A stretch of DNA of 64,000 nt, taken from positions 1,736,001 to 1,800,000 of the forward strand of contig NZ_CP114014.1 in assembly GCF_040581415.1 (NCBI RefSeq), in the 5' to 3' direction. Under the pieces are notes generated by a model. It was not told the DNA's origin, searched no databases, and saw nothing but the letters and a program-made list of their open reading frames with translations. Position 1 is the first letter of the stretch, and every line of letters starts with the position of its first letter. Origin of the DNA: Paraconexibacter sp040581415 (lineage in GTDB: Bacteria; Actinomycetota; Thermoleophilia; Solirubrobacterales; Solirubrobacteraceae). The translations under genes and the position numbers were made by a program. Of this stretch, positions 35,004 through 42,701 are shown one piece after another.

Positions 35004-35975
35004 ATGGCGTCCTCATCCACATCCGGCGGGACGCCCACGGGCGGATCCGGAGCAGATCTGCTCCGGGTCCGCTCGACGCGGTCCGTATCCGAGGGCGCCA
35101 TCCGCGTCGCCCTCATGGTGGCGGCCGGCATTTCGGTCCTGACCACCATCCTCATCGTGCTGTCGCTCGCGAAGGAGACGATCTCCTTCTTCAGTGACGT
35201 CTCGATCTTCGACTACCTCTTCGGCGGGAAGTGGACGCCGCAGCTCGCAGGCGACCAGGCCTCGTTCGGCGTGGTCCCGCTCGTCACCGCGACGCTCTAC
35301 ATCACGGGCATCGCGATGCTCGTGGCCGTCCCGCTGGGCCTGCTCGCCGCGATCTACCTGGCCGAGTACGCGCCGACGCGGGTCCGCAAGGTCGTCAAGC
35401 CGATCCTCGAGGTCCTGGCCGGCGTGCCGACCATCGTCTTCGGGTTCTTCGCGCTGACGTTCCTCACGCCCGAGGTGCTGCGACCGCTGTTCGGGACCGA
35501 CGTCTCGCAGTCCAACCAGCTGGCCGGCGGCCTGCTGGTCGGCCTGCTGGTCCTGCCGACGATCGCCTCGATCGCGGAGGACGCGCTGACGTCCGTGCCG
35601 GCGTCGCTGCGCGAGGGCTCGTTCGGCCTCGGCGCGAGCCGCCTGACGACGTCGCTGCGGGTCGTCCTGCCGGCGGCGCTCTCCGGCGTCATCGCGGCAC
35701 TCGTCCTCGGCGCCTCGCGCGCCATCGGCGAGACGCTCGTCATCCTGCTCGCGGCCGGCTCCGGGCAGCTGCTGCCGGGGACCGTCGGCAGCCCGACCGA
35801 GCCGTCCGGCTCGATGGCCGCGTTCATCGCGTCCACGGCGACCGGCGACGCCGCCACCGGCTCGATCGCCTACGAGACCATCTTCGCCGTCGGCACCACG
35901 CTGTTCGTGATCTGCCTGACGCTGAACCTGATCTCGATCAGCCTCGTCAACAAGTACCGCCAGGTCTACGAGTAG
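35004..35975 (+). CDS. pstC: Phosphate ABC transporter permease PstC
   Basis: A 323-residue permease, one half of the Pi channel. It has six or so membrane segments starting with a helix at about 33-55, a periplasmic loop, and the ABC permease EAA loop (ALTSVPASLREGSFGLGASR) near 193-212 that docks on PstB. It starts 12 bp after pstS. Confidence 0.96.
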   Translation: MASSSTSGGTPTGGSGADLLRVRSTRSVSEGAIRVALMVAAGISVLTTILIVLSLAKETISFFSDVSIFDYLFGGKWTPQLAGDQASFGVVPLVTATLYITGIAMLVAVPLGLLAAIYLAEYAPTRVRKVVKPILEVLAGVPTIVFGFFALTFLTPEVLRPLFGTDVSQSNQLAGGLLVGLLVLPTIASIAEDALTSVPASLREGSFGLGASRLTTSLRVVLPAALSGVIAALVLGASRAIGETLVILLAAGSGQLLPGTVGSPTEPSGSMAAFIASTATGDAATGSIAYETIFAVGTTLFVICLTLNLISISLVNKYRQVYE

Positions 35976-35984
35976 GAGCTCAGG

Positions 35985-36899
35985 ATGTCGACTCCCGCTC
36001 AGATGGCCGGCAAGGCCATGCAGCAGACCACGGTGATCCCGCGGCGCAACCCGAACGATGCCCGCAAGGAGCGCGGCTTCGCGTTCCTGATGTACGCGGC
36101 GGTCGCAATCGCGTTCATCTCGCTCGCGGCACTGATGATCCAGATCGCCAGCGACGGGGCCGGCGCGCTCAGCTGGAACCTGCTGACGAACTTCCCGTCG
36201 AAGATCAACCCCGCGACGTCCGGCGTGAAGTCGGCGCTCTACGGCACCGTCTACCTGATGATCCTGACGGCGATCTTCGTGATCCCGATCGGTGTCGGAA
36301 GCGCGATCTACCTCGAGGAGTACGCCGACCGCCGCAGGTGGTTCAACCGCATCATCGAGGTCAACATCCAGAACCTCGCCTCGGTGCCGAGCGTCGTCTA
36401 CGGTCTCCTCGGTCTGGCGTTCGTGGTCCGCGGTCCGCTGTCGCTCGAGCGGACGCTGCTGGCGGGTGCCATCACCCTCGGGCTGCTGGTCCTGCCCGTG
36501 GTGATCATCGTGGCCCGCGAGGCGATCCGTGCGGTGCCGCCGTCGATCCGGGACGGCTCGCTCGCCCTCGGCGCGACGAAGTGGCAGACGATCTGGAAGC
36601 AGGTCCTGCCGGGCTCGATGGCCGGCATCGCCACCGGCGTCATCCTCGCGCTCTCCCGCGCGATCGGTGAGACCGCGCCGCTGATCGTCATCGGGGCGGC
36701 CGTGTCGCCCCGGTTCCTGCCGGACGGGCTCAACAGCGAGTTCACCGCCCTGCCCGTCCAGATCTTCGCCTTCTCGAAGGACTCGGATCCCCAATTCCTA
36801 CAGCTGGCATCGGCCACCATCATCGTGCTGATGGTCCTGCTGCTCGCCATGAACTCAGTCGCCATCTACCTGCGCAGCCGCTTCGAACAGAAGTGGTGA
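35985..36899 (+). CDS. pstA: Phosphate ABC transporter permease PstA
   Basis: The second 304-residue channel subunit. Membrane segments run from about residue 34; the EAA-type loop is AIRAVPPSIRDGSLALGATK near 180-199, followed by SRAIGETAPLIVIGAA, a PstA hallmark. AGGAG before the ATG confirms the start; it lies 9 bp after pstC. Confidence 0.96.
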   Translation: MSTPAQMAGKAMQQTTVIPRRNPNDARKERGFAFLMYAAVAIAFISLAALMIQIASDGAGALSWNLLTNFPSKINPATSGVKSALYGTVYLMILTAIFVIPIGVGSAIYLEEYADRRRWFNRIIEVNIQNLASVPSVVYGLLGLAFVVRGPLSLERTLLAGAITLGLLVLPVVIIVAREAIRAVPPSIRDGSLALGATKWQTIWKQVLPGSMAGIATGVILALSRAIGETAPLIVIGAAVSPRFLPDGLNSEFTALPVQIFAFSKDSDPQFLQLASATIIVLMVLLLAMNSVAIYLRSRFEQKW

Positions 36900-36908
36900 G
36901 GAGCCACC

Positions 36909-37811
36909 GTGAAGAACATGACCGAACCTGCTGAAACCGACCCGCTCGCCAAGAGCGCCTCCCCGGACGCCCGCGGCGTCGACCTCACCACTGCGCCCGA
37001 CACGCCGACCATCACGGTCGACAAGAACGCGGAAAAGATCTTCGACTGCAAGGACGTCAACGTCCTGTACGGCGGCAAGCTGGCCGTCGAGGGCGTCGAG
37101 ATCCCGCTGCTCAAGGGCGATGTGACCGCGCTCATCGGCCCGTCCGGCTGCGGCAAGTCGACGTTCCTGCGCTGCCTGAACCGCATGAACGACCTGATCC
37201 CCGGGGCCGAGGTCCAGGGCTCGATCGTGTACCACGGGCAGGACCTGTACGCCAAGGAGGTCGACGCCGTCCAGGTGCGCAAGCGCATCGGCATGGTCTT
37301 CCAGAAGCCGAACCCGTTCCCCAAGTCGATCTACGACAACATCGCCTTCGGGCCGCGGCTGCGCGGCGTCGCCAAGAAGGAGATGGATGAGGTCGTCGAG
37401 ACGGCGCTCAAGCGTGCCGCGCTGTGGGACGACGTCAAGGACCGCCTGAAGGACAACGCCTTCGGCATGTCTGGCGGTCAGCAGCAGCGCCTCTGCATCG
37501 CGCGCGCCCTGGCCACCGAGCCCGACGTCCTGCTCATGGACGAGCCGTGCTCGGCCCTGGATCCGATCTCGACCGGCAAGATCGAGGACCTGATGACGGA
37601 GCTGAAAGAGCGCGTGTCGATCGTGATCGTCACGCACAACATGCAGCAGGCCGCGCGCGTGTCCGACAAGACCGCGTTCTTCATCGTCGACCTGTCGGCC
37701 GGCGAGAACAAGCGCATCGGCAAGCTCGTGGAGTTCGCGCCGACCGAGCAGATCTTCTCGAACCCCAAGGACGAGCGGACGGAGCAGTACGTCACGGGTA
37801 AGTTCGGCTGA
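36909..37811 (+). CDS. pstB: Phosphate ABC transporter ATPase PstB
   Basis: A 300-residue ATPase driving Pi import. Walker A GPSGCGKS at 77-84, the PstB-typical QKPNPFPKSIYDN, signature MSGGQQQRL, and Walker B VLLMDEPCSALDP are all present. About 40 disordered residues precede the core, an N-terminal extension longer than in enterobacteria. The GTG start follows GAGGAG. It overlaps phoU by one base. Confidence 0.96.
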   Translation: MKNMTEPAETDPLAKSASPDARGVDLTTAPDTPTITVDKNAEKIFDCKDVNVLYGGKLAVEGVEIPLLKGDVTALIGPSGCGKSTFLRCLNRMNDLIPGAEVQGSIVYHGQDLYAKEVDAVQVRKRIGMVFQKPNPFPKSIYDNIAFGPRLRGVAKKEMDEVVETALKRAALWDDVKDRLKDNAFGMSGGQQQRLCIARALATEPDVLLMDEPCSALDPISTGKIEDLMTELKERVSIVIVTHNMQQAARVSDKTAFFIVDLSAGENKRIGKLVEFAPTEQIFSNPKDERTEQYVTGKFG

Positions 37812-38500
37812 TGGCCTCCAACCCGCGACAGCAGTTCGTCGACCAGCTGATCCTGCTCGAGGCCCAGACCATGGGCGGGATCAACATGGTGGTGGAGCAG
37901 CTCGACCGGGTCATGGAGGCACTCAAGCACCAGGACGTCGAGCTCGCAGCGCTGGTCATCGCCGACGACGACCGGCTCGATGGCCGCTACCTGGAGGTCC
38001 ACCAGGGCGTCCTCTCGATGCTCGCGCTGCAGGCACCGGTCGCCGGCGACCTGCGCACCATCGCCGCGCTGCTCCATGTGATCAAGCACATGGAGCGCAT
38101 GGGCGACCAGTGCGTGAACGTGTGCAAGCTGATCCCGTTGCTCGGCCACGAGCCCCCGGTCCAGCCGGAGATCATGGAGCGCATCCAGCGCATGGGGGCG
38201 GCGGCACGCGACGAGTGCGTCCTTGCGCGGCGGTCGTTCGAGGAGCGGGACGTGGGCCTCGCGGAGGACCTCGTCCGCCAGGACCGGGAGATCAACCGCC
38301 TGAACCGGGAGATCTTCCAGCTCGCCGTCCAGCTCGGCACGGACGCGGACGTCCGCGAGTGGGCGATGACCATGGTCATGACCGCCCGCGCGCTCGAGCG
38401 CATCGGCGACAACGCGGTGGACATCGGCGAGCAGACGGCCTTCGTCGTCACCGGGCTGTTCCGGGAGTTCTCGGACTCCTCGCACGCGGCCAAGCGCTGA
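37811..38500 (+). CDS. phoU: Phosphate signalling protein PhoU
   Basis: A 229-residue helical protein with two three-helix PhoU repeats; conserved metal-site segments are VIADDDRLDGRYLEVHQG near 56-73 and RQDREINRLNREIF near 156-169, with HMERMGDQCVN and ALERIGDNAVDIGEQ closing the bundles. It links PstSCAB activity to the phosphate response and to Pi balance. Its ATG shares a base with the pstB stop (TGATG). A weak hairpin (GGTTC/GAACC at 38513-38527) follows the stop. Confidence 0.96.
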   Translation: MASNPRQQFVDQLILLEAQTMGGINMVVEQLDRVMEALKHQDVELAALVIADDDRLDGRYLEVHQGVLSMLALQAPVAGDLRTIAALLHVIKHMERMGDQCVNVCKLIPLLGHEPPVQPEIMERIQRMGAAARDECVLARRSFEERDVGLAEDLVRQDREINRLNREIFQLAVQLGTDADVREWAMTMVMTARALERIGDNAVDIGEQTAFVVTGLFREFSDSSHAAKR

Positions 38501-38568
38501 ACGGTCACGCCGGGTTCCGGTAGAACCTTGTTCGCCGGCTTCGGGTGCCTTTATGGGGCGCCGGCGCG

Positions 38569-38590
38569 CTGTGATTTTCCTGTGACTTTA
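38569..38590. promoter_or_regulatory. PHO box upstream of the response regulator
   Basis: Two adjoining 11-bp units CTGTGATTTTC and CTGTGACTTTA. Each is a 7-bp repeat plus 4 AT-rich bases, close to the enterobacterial PHO-box layout; on the other strand the TCAC core recurs with an 11-bp period as at the pst boxes. The site ends 50 bp before the start at 38640, suggesting autoregulation. It is also an AT-rich island in a GC-rich genome. Confidence 0.65.
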
Positions 38591-38639
38591 TGCCGGGCTG
38601 ATGTTGCCAAAAGGCGTCCCCGGCGTACACTCGAGACAC

Positions 38640-39467
38640 ATGACGGAACGGGTCTACACCGGCATGGACGTCGATCGTCCTGCCAACAACCCGGGCGCCG
38701 CACCGCTGCGGATTGCCGTGATCGACACAGATTCCGGCTTCCTGCAAGTGCTGTCCAAGCGCCTGGAACGTCTCGGCTGGGAACACCGCGTGCTGGCCAG
38801 CGGCGTCCCGACCGACACGATGGTCGCCATGCGCCTCAGCGCAGTGGTCATCGATCTCACCGTGCTCGGGCCGCAGGCCTGGGAGTACCTCGAGAAGCTC
38901 TGCGCTGAACTCCCCGGGCTGGCGGTCATCGTCTGCACCGGGCAGTCGACGGTCGCGCAGCGCGTCCGCGGGTTGCGGATGGGGGCGGACGACTGGCTGC
39001 AGAAGCCGTGCCACCCCGAGGAGCTCATCGCGCGGATCGAGGCGGTCGTGCGCCGTCGTCGCCAGGCCGAGAGCCGTGCCGAGGCCGGCCCGATCGCCGC
39101 CGGCGAGATCGAGATCCGGTCGGACCGCTTCCAGGCGTTCGTGGACGGGCTGTCGATCGATCTCACCCGCCGCGAGTTCGAGCTCATCGAGCTGCTCGCC
39201 TCCGCGGAGGGTCGCGTCCTCGAGCGCGAGGAGATCTACCAGCGCGTGTGGGGCTACGCGATGGCCCGCGGCGACCGGTCCGTCGACGTGTTCGTGCGCA
39301 AGCTGCGCCAGAAGCTCGAGAAGGCATCGCCGGGCTGGCGGTACATCCACACCCACTTCGGCGTCGGCTACCGGTTCGCGCCGGAGCTCGCGTCCGACGC
39401 GGTGCCGGTCGACGGCGTCGGCGTCGGTGACGCCGGCGTGTCGGTGCCGGTCCCCGCGCGGGTCTGA
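38640..39467 (+). CDS. PhoB/OmpR-type response regulator
   Basis: A 275-residue two-component regulator. The receiver (about 22-138) keeps the needed residues: Asp29 and Asp31 acidic pocket, phospho-acceptor Asp72 in VVIDLTVLG, Thr100, and Lys122 in LQKPCHP. The C-terminal winged helix (about 150-250) has LTRREFELIELLASAEG, RSVDVFVRKLRQKL and HTHFGVGYRF. It follows phoU by 140 bp with its own PHO box. No histidine kinase gene is near, so the partner is elsewhere. It is the best PhoB/PhoP candidate in the window, but orthology is inferred. Confidence 0.88.
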   Translation: MTERVYTGMDVDRPANNPGAAPLRIAVIDTDSGFLQVLSKRLERLGWEHRVLASGVPTDTMVAMRLSAVVIDLTVLGPQAWEYLEKLCAELPGLAVIVCTGQSTVAQRVRGLRMGADDWLQKPCHPEELIARIEAVVRRRRQAESRAEAGPIAAGEIEIRSDRFQAFVDGLSIDLTRREFELIELLASAEGRVLEREEIYQRVWGYAMARGDRSVDVFVRKLRQKLEKASPGWRYIHTHFGVGYRFAPELASDAVPVDGVGVGDAGVSVPVPARV

Positions 39468-39519
39468 CGCGCGGTCGTCCCCGTCCTGCCGCGGGGCGGG
39501 ACGGCGTAGACTTCAGCGC

Positions 39520-39882
39520 GTGAGCACGGGCGTACGCAACACGGGCATCATCCTGCTGCTGGCGCTGGGCGTGTACGCCCTGCCCGGCGGCGGCGACACC
39601 GCCGCGTTCCTCGGCGCGCTCTTCTCGACCCTGATCCTGGCGTCGTTCGTGTTCGCCGCCTGGCGGATGTACCGCGAGCACCGGGTGTCGCTCTACGGGC
39701 TGGGCGACCGCGACCGCGGGATGCTCTACGGCTCGGTGGCGGCGATCGTCCTGGCCGCGGCCGGGAGCAACAAGCTCCTCAACGGGACGGGGCCGGAGAT
39801 CGTGCTCTGGCTGGGCCTGGTCGGCGGCGCGATCTACGGCTTCTACACCGTCTACACGAACTTCAGGGCGTACAACTTCTAG
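39520..39882 (+). CDS. Small four-helix membrane protein
   Basis: A 120-residue protein from the GTG at 39520. Four hydrophobic segments fall near 8-23, 28-46, 68-84 and 92-112, with short charged loops (RMYREHRV, GDRDRG). No motif recognised. It follows the response regulator on the same strand after 52 bp. Confidence 0.65.
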   Translation: MSTGVRNTGIILLLALGVYALPGGGDTAAFLGALFSTLILASFVFAAWRMYREHRVSLYGLGDRDRGMLYGSVAAIVLAAAGSNKLLNGTGPEIVLWLGLVGGAIYGFYTVYTNFRAYNF

Positions 39883-40061
39883 TCCGGGTCGTTCGCGGGT
39901 GGGTTGACGGTCGCCTGGGTGGCCGTCGGCCGTCGGTCGGCGCGTCGGGGTGGGGCGGTCGGGTGTCGGTTGCGGCCTGCGGAGTTCCGCCACAGCCGCC
40001 GAGCGCCCCGGTCACAGGTGTGCGGTAGCGCTGCAGCAGCCCCCTGATCGATCGTGTCCCC

Positions 40062-40409
40062 ATGGCACGACACGAATCCGAGCGGGGGCAGGCGAGCGTC
40101 GAGTTTGTCGCCCTGCTCCCGCTGCTGGCGGCGATCGTGGTGCTGTTGTGGCAGGCGGTGGTGGCCGGGCAGGCGGTGTGGCTCGCCGGGACGGCTGCCC
40201 GCGCCGCCGCCAGGGCCGAGGCCGTCGGGGGCGACCCCGTGGCCGCGGCCCGCGCCACGTTGCCCGTCGCGCTGCACGAGGGCCTGAAGACCACGCGCGA
40301 CGACGACGGCGGGGTGCGCGTGCGCATCCGCATCCCGGTCGTCGTCGACGGGGACCGCCGCGTTGCCACCGTCACGGCCCAGGCCCGCTTCCGGCCGCAG
40401 GGTGGCTGA
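40062..40409 (+). CDS. TadE-like pseudopilin
   Basis: A 115-residue protein with the TadE signature GQASVEFVALLPLL near 9-22: a short basic start, the Gly-Gln-x-Ser-x-Glu processing-type motif, and one hydrophobic helix. Such proteins are minor pilins of Tad (tight adherence) systems. A fragment of this gene's 5' end is duplicated at 42603-42701. It opens a run of Tad-like genes; no TadA ATPase or TadB/C appears in the window. Confidence 0.85.
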   Translation: MARHESERGQASVEFVALLPLLAAIVVLLWQAVVAGQAVWLAGTAARAAARAEAVGGDPVAAARATLPVALHEGLKTTRDDDGGVRVRIRIPVVVDGDRRVATVTAQARFRPQGG

Positions 40410-40410
40410 G

Positions 40411-40923
40411 GTGACACGACGCAGACCGGATGACGGCGGCCAGAGCTCGGTCGAGCTGGTGGCGATCCTGCCGCTGGCGATCGTGACCGTGCTGGGTATC
40501 GCGCAGGTGCTCGCGGCCGGCATCGGTCACGAGCTGGCCGCGCACGCAGCGGAGAACGGGGCGATCGCGCTCGCCGACGGCGAGGATCCGCGGGACGCCG
40601 TGCGCGAGGCGCTCCCGGGCTGGGCGAAGGACCGCGTCCAGATCAAGGTCGACGGCCGCGAGGTGCGGGTGAGCCTGAAGCCGCTGACGGTGATCCCGGG
40701 GGCAGGGGAGGCGCTGGCCACCGACGCTTCAGCGGACGCAGGACCCGGCCCGGACGCGGGCGCCGCGATGCCGGCGGCGGTCAGCACCGGGCCAGGGCCG
40801 GGCCTCGGGGCGGTGACGGAACCGACCGTGGACCAGCCCGCGGAGCTCGGCCTCCCCGGGCCCGGGCCACTCGAGTTCGCCGAGCCTGCGCCCGTCATCC
40901 CGCCGGAGTGGCGCGAGCGATGA
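40411..40923 (+). CDS. TadE-like protein with Pro/Gly-rich tail
   Basis: A 170-residue protein with a second TadE motif, GQSSVELVAILPLA near 10-23, and one hydrophobic helix. After a small domain the last 65 residues are rich in Pro, Gly and Ala, probably disordered. The GTG at 40411, 1 bp after the previous stop, has AGGGTGG upstream; GTG at 40402 is an alternative. Coupled to its neighbours on both sides. Confidence 0.82.
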   Translation: MTRRRPDDGGQSSVELVAILPLAIVTVLGIAQVLAAGIGHELAAHAAENGAIALADGEDPRDAVREALPGWAKDRVQIKVDGREVRVSLKPLTVIPGAGEALATDASADAGPGPDAGAAMPAAVSTGPGPGLGAVTEPTVDQPAELGLPGPGPLEFAEPAPVIPPEWRER

Positions 40924-41822
40924 GCGCCGTCGTCGACCGCCTCTCGTCGTTCCTGCTGCTGCCGGCGGAGGCCGTGAGCTGTCCGAGGGGCGAGGCGGCG
41001 GCTGACGTCCTCGACGCCGGTCCGCCGGTGACCACGGCAGGCTCCGCCGGGCGCGACGCCTTCGTCCTGCCGGTGGAGGTGGTGACGCCGGCAGCAGGGT
41101 CTTCCACCGCCCGCGTCGCGTCCGCGAGTGCCGCCCCGGTCGTCCCGGAGCGCAGCGCCGATCCAGCGGACACGGGCGACCCGGCCGATTCCACGGGACC
41201 GACCGAGCCGGCCAGGCGGGCCGTCCGCCGCCGCCGCCGGCGATCGTCCGGCTCGCGGCACCCGGCCGCCGCCCCGCCTGCCGTGGCGATCGTGGGCGAC
41301 GCCGCGACGACCGCCCTGGCCGTCGCCGTCGCGGGCGGCGTTGCGCGGCGGCACCGTTCCGCGGTTGCCCTGACGACCGTCTGGGGCGACGCCGCGCCGA
41401 GCCGCGAGGGGACCTCGTCGACCCGGGCCGCTGCGCTGCTCGCGTCCGATATCGAGGGCGCCACGGATCTCGCAGCGCGCGCGACCGGCAGCGGGGTCGT
41501 CGTGCAACTTCCGCAAGACGGTGACATCGCGGTGGCCCACCGCCTCGTGACGACGCTGGCAGGACAGCAGTGCGCACAGGTGCTGGTGGTCACCGGCCCA
41601 CGGCCGCCGGCCCTCGATGCGGTGCTGGCGGGTTACGACGTCCTCGTCGCCCTGGTCGCCGCCGATGCCCCGGAAGCGCTCGTCGACGTCGCCGCCGCGT
41701 CCCTCCGGTCATTGGCGCCGGACGCACAAGCGGTCACGGTCTCGCGACCTGTGGGCGGGCTGCCGCGCCTACTCCGCCAGCGCGCGACTGTCCGGCAGAT
41801 ACTCCGAGTGCTCGATGCCTGA
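40920..41822 (+). CDS. Tad-locus protein of unknown function
   Basis: A 300-residue protein coupled to the preceding gene by ATGA. The first 100 residues are disordered (Ala, Pro, Asp, then an Arg-rich stretch near 100-107). The rest looks like alternating beta-alpha: PAVAIVGDAATTALAVAVAGG, QVLVVTGPRPPALDAVLAGY, DVLVALVAADAPEALVDVAA, like a Rossmann or CpaE/MinD-type fold but without a P-loop. It could be a degenerate CpaE-like localisation factor. That is a guess from pattern and context. Confidence 0.65.
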   Translation: MSAVVDRLSSFLLLPAEAVSCPRGEAAADVLDAGPPVTTAGSAGRDAFVLPVEVVTPAAGSSTARVASASAAPVVPERSADPADTGDPADSTGPTEPARRAVRRRRRRSSGSRHPAAAPPAVAIVGDAATTALAVAVAGGVARRHRSAVALTTVWGDAAPSREGTSSTRAAALLASDIEGATDLAARATGSGVVVQLPQDGDIAVAHRLVTTLAGQQCAQVLVVTGPRPPALDAVLAGYDVLVALVAADAPEALVDVAAASLRSLAPDAQAVTVSRPVGGLPRLLRQRATVRQILRVLDA

Positions 41823-41858
41823 GCGCGCGGACAACGGGCAGTCGGTGCGCCTGCAGGG

Positions 41859-42260
41859 TTACTGGTCCTTGAGCAGCACGACGCGGTCGGCGCCGAGCGC
41901 AGCACGGGCGCGCTCGGCCAGGCCGCGGTCGCCGGTGACCAGGCTGGCTTGGAGGGTCTCTGCGGTTGCGAGGTAGGCGGCGTCGTAGGCCGAGAGTTGA
42001 TCGCGACGTGCCCACACAGCCTCGATGAGCGGCTGGTGGTCCCAGAGGTCGACGGGCATCTCCGTGAGGGCTGCCGCGGCGCGCTCGGCCTGGCCTGCGT
42101 CGATCTGTCTGCTGCGCAGCAGGCCGCGTAGTGCGCTGAGTGTCTCGATGGGCAGCATCTGCGGCGCGTTGACGTGATCGTCGGAGGCGAAGACCTCAAG
42201 GGCGTCCTCGGCACCGAGTAGGACGCCGACGGCGACGCTCGCGTCGATGACGAGGGTCAT
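41859..42260 (-). CDS. vapC: PIN domain toxin VapC
   Basis: A 133-residue PIN-fold ribonuclease toxin. The acidic metal site is complete: Asp6 in LVIDASVAVG, Glu39 in LPIETLSAL, Asp93 in SAYDAAYLA and Asp111 in VTGDRGL. It overlaps vapB by ATGA (42257-42260). Target RNA unknown; VapC toxins usually cut initiator tRNA or rRNA. Confidence 0.92.
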   Translation of the reverse strand: MTLVIDASVAVGVLLGAEDALEVFASDDHVNAPQMLPIETLSALRGLLRSRQIDAGQAERAAAALTEMPVDLWDHQPLIEAVWARRDQLSAYDAAYLATAETLQASLVTGDRGLAERARAALGADRVVLLKDQ

Positions 42261-42490
42261 GACGGTGGCCGGCCCTCGCGCACCGCCGCGGCGACAGCCG
42301 CCGTCGGCGGCGCGGAGGTGGTGCGCTGCCGCCGCATCTGGTCGGCGAACTGCTCGGGTGTCGGCCGCTGCGCGGTACGCCGGAGCGCGCGGACGATCAC
42401 TTCGTTGACGCTCCGCCCCTCCGCTGCGGCTCGCGCTTTCAGCGCAGCGTGAACGTCGTCGGGGATGTCGCGAACGTGGACGTTTGCCAT
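42257..42490 (-). CDS. vapB: Antitoxin VapB
   Basis: A 77-residue antitoxin. Residues 1-42 form a ribbon-helix-helix domain (MANVHVRDIPDDVHAALKAR, then RSVNEVIVRAL) that should bind the operon promoter; the remainder is the toxin-binding tail. The start region lies in 42491-42602, between the two duplicated flanks, and contains no other gene. Confidence 0.9.
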   Translation of the reverse strand: MANVHVRDIPDDVHAALKARAAAEGRSVNEVIVRALRRTAQRPTPEQFADQMRRQRTTSAPPTAAVAAAVREGRPPS

Positions 42491-42602
42491 GACCCCGATG
42501 ATATCAGCGCGGTATCAGCAGAGTGAACGGGTCGCGCGCGGTGATGAGGCGCAGCGAGCTGACCGCGGGTGCACGTGGGTTGCGAACGCGGTACGTGTCC
42601 GG

Positions 42603-42701
42603 CACAGGTGTGTCGTTGCGCCGCGACAGGGGCGTGGTCGATCGTGACCGCATGGCACGACACGGACCAAGTTGTCGCAGGCGAGCGTCAAGCTCGTCGC
42701 C
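42603..42701 (+). pseudogene. Decayed copy of the tadE 5' end
   Basis: This segment matches 40013-40112, the leader and first 17 codons of tadE. The leader mark CACAGGTGTG sits 49 bp before the ATG in both. Around the ATG 25 of 27 bases agree (40048-40074 versus 42638-42664), and CAGGCGAGCGTC recurs later. The copy has lost one base between the ATG and that mark, so the TadE frame is broken. Its ATG at 42652 now opens into the following TadG-like gene. Confidence 0.8.
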
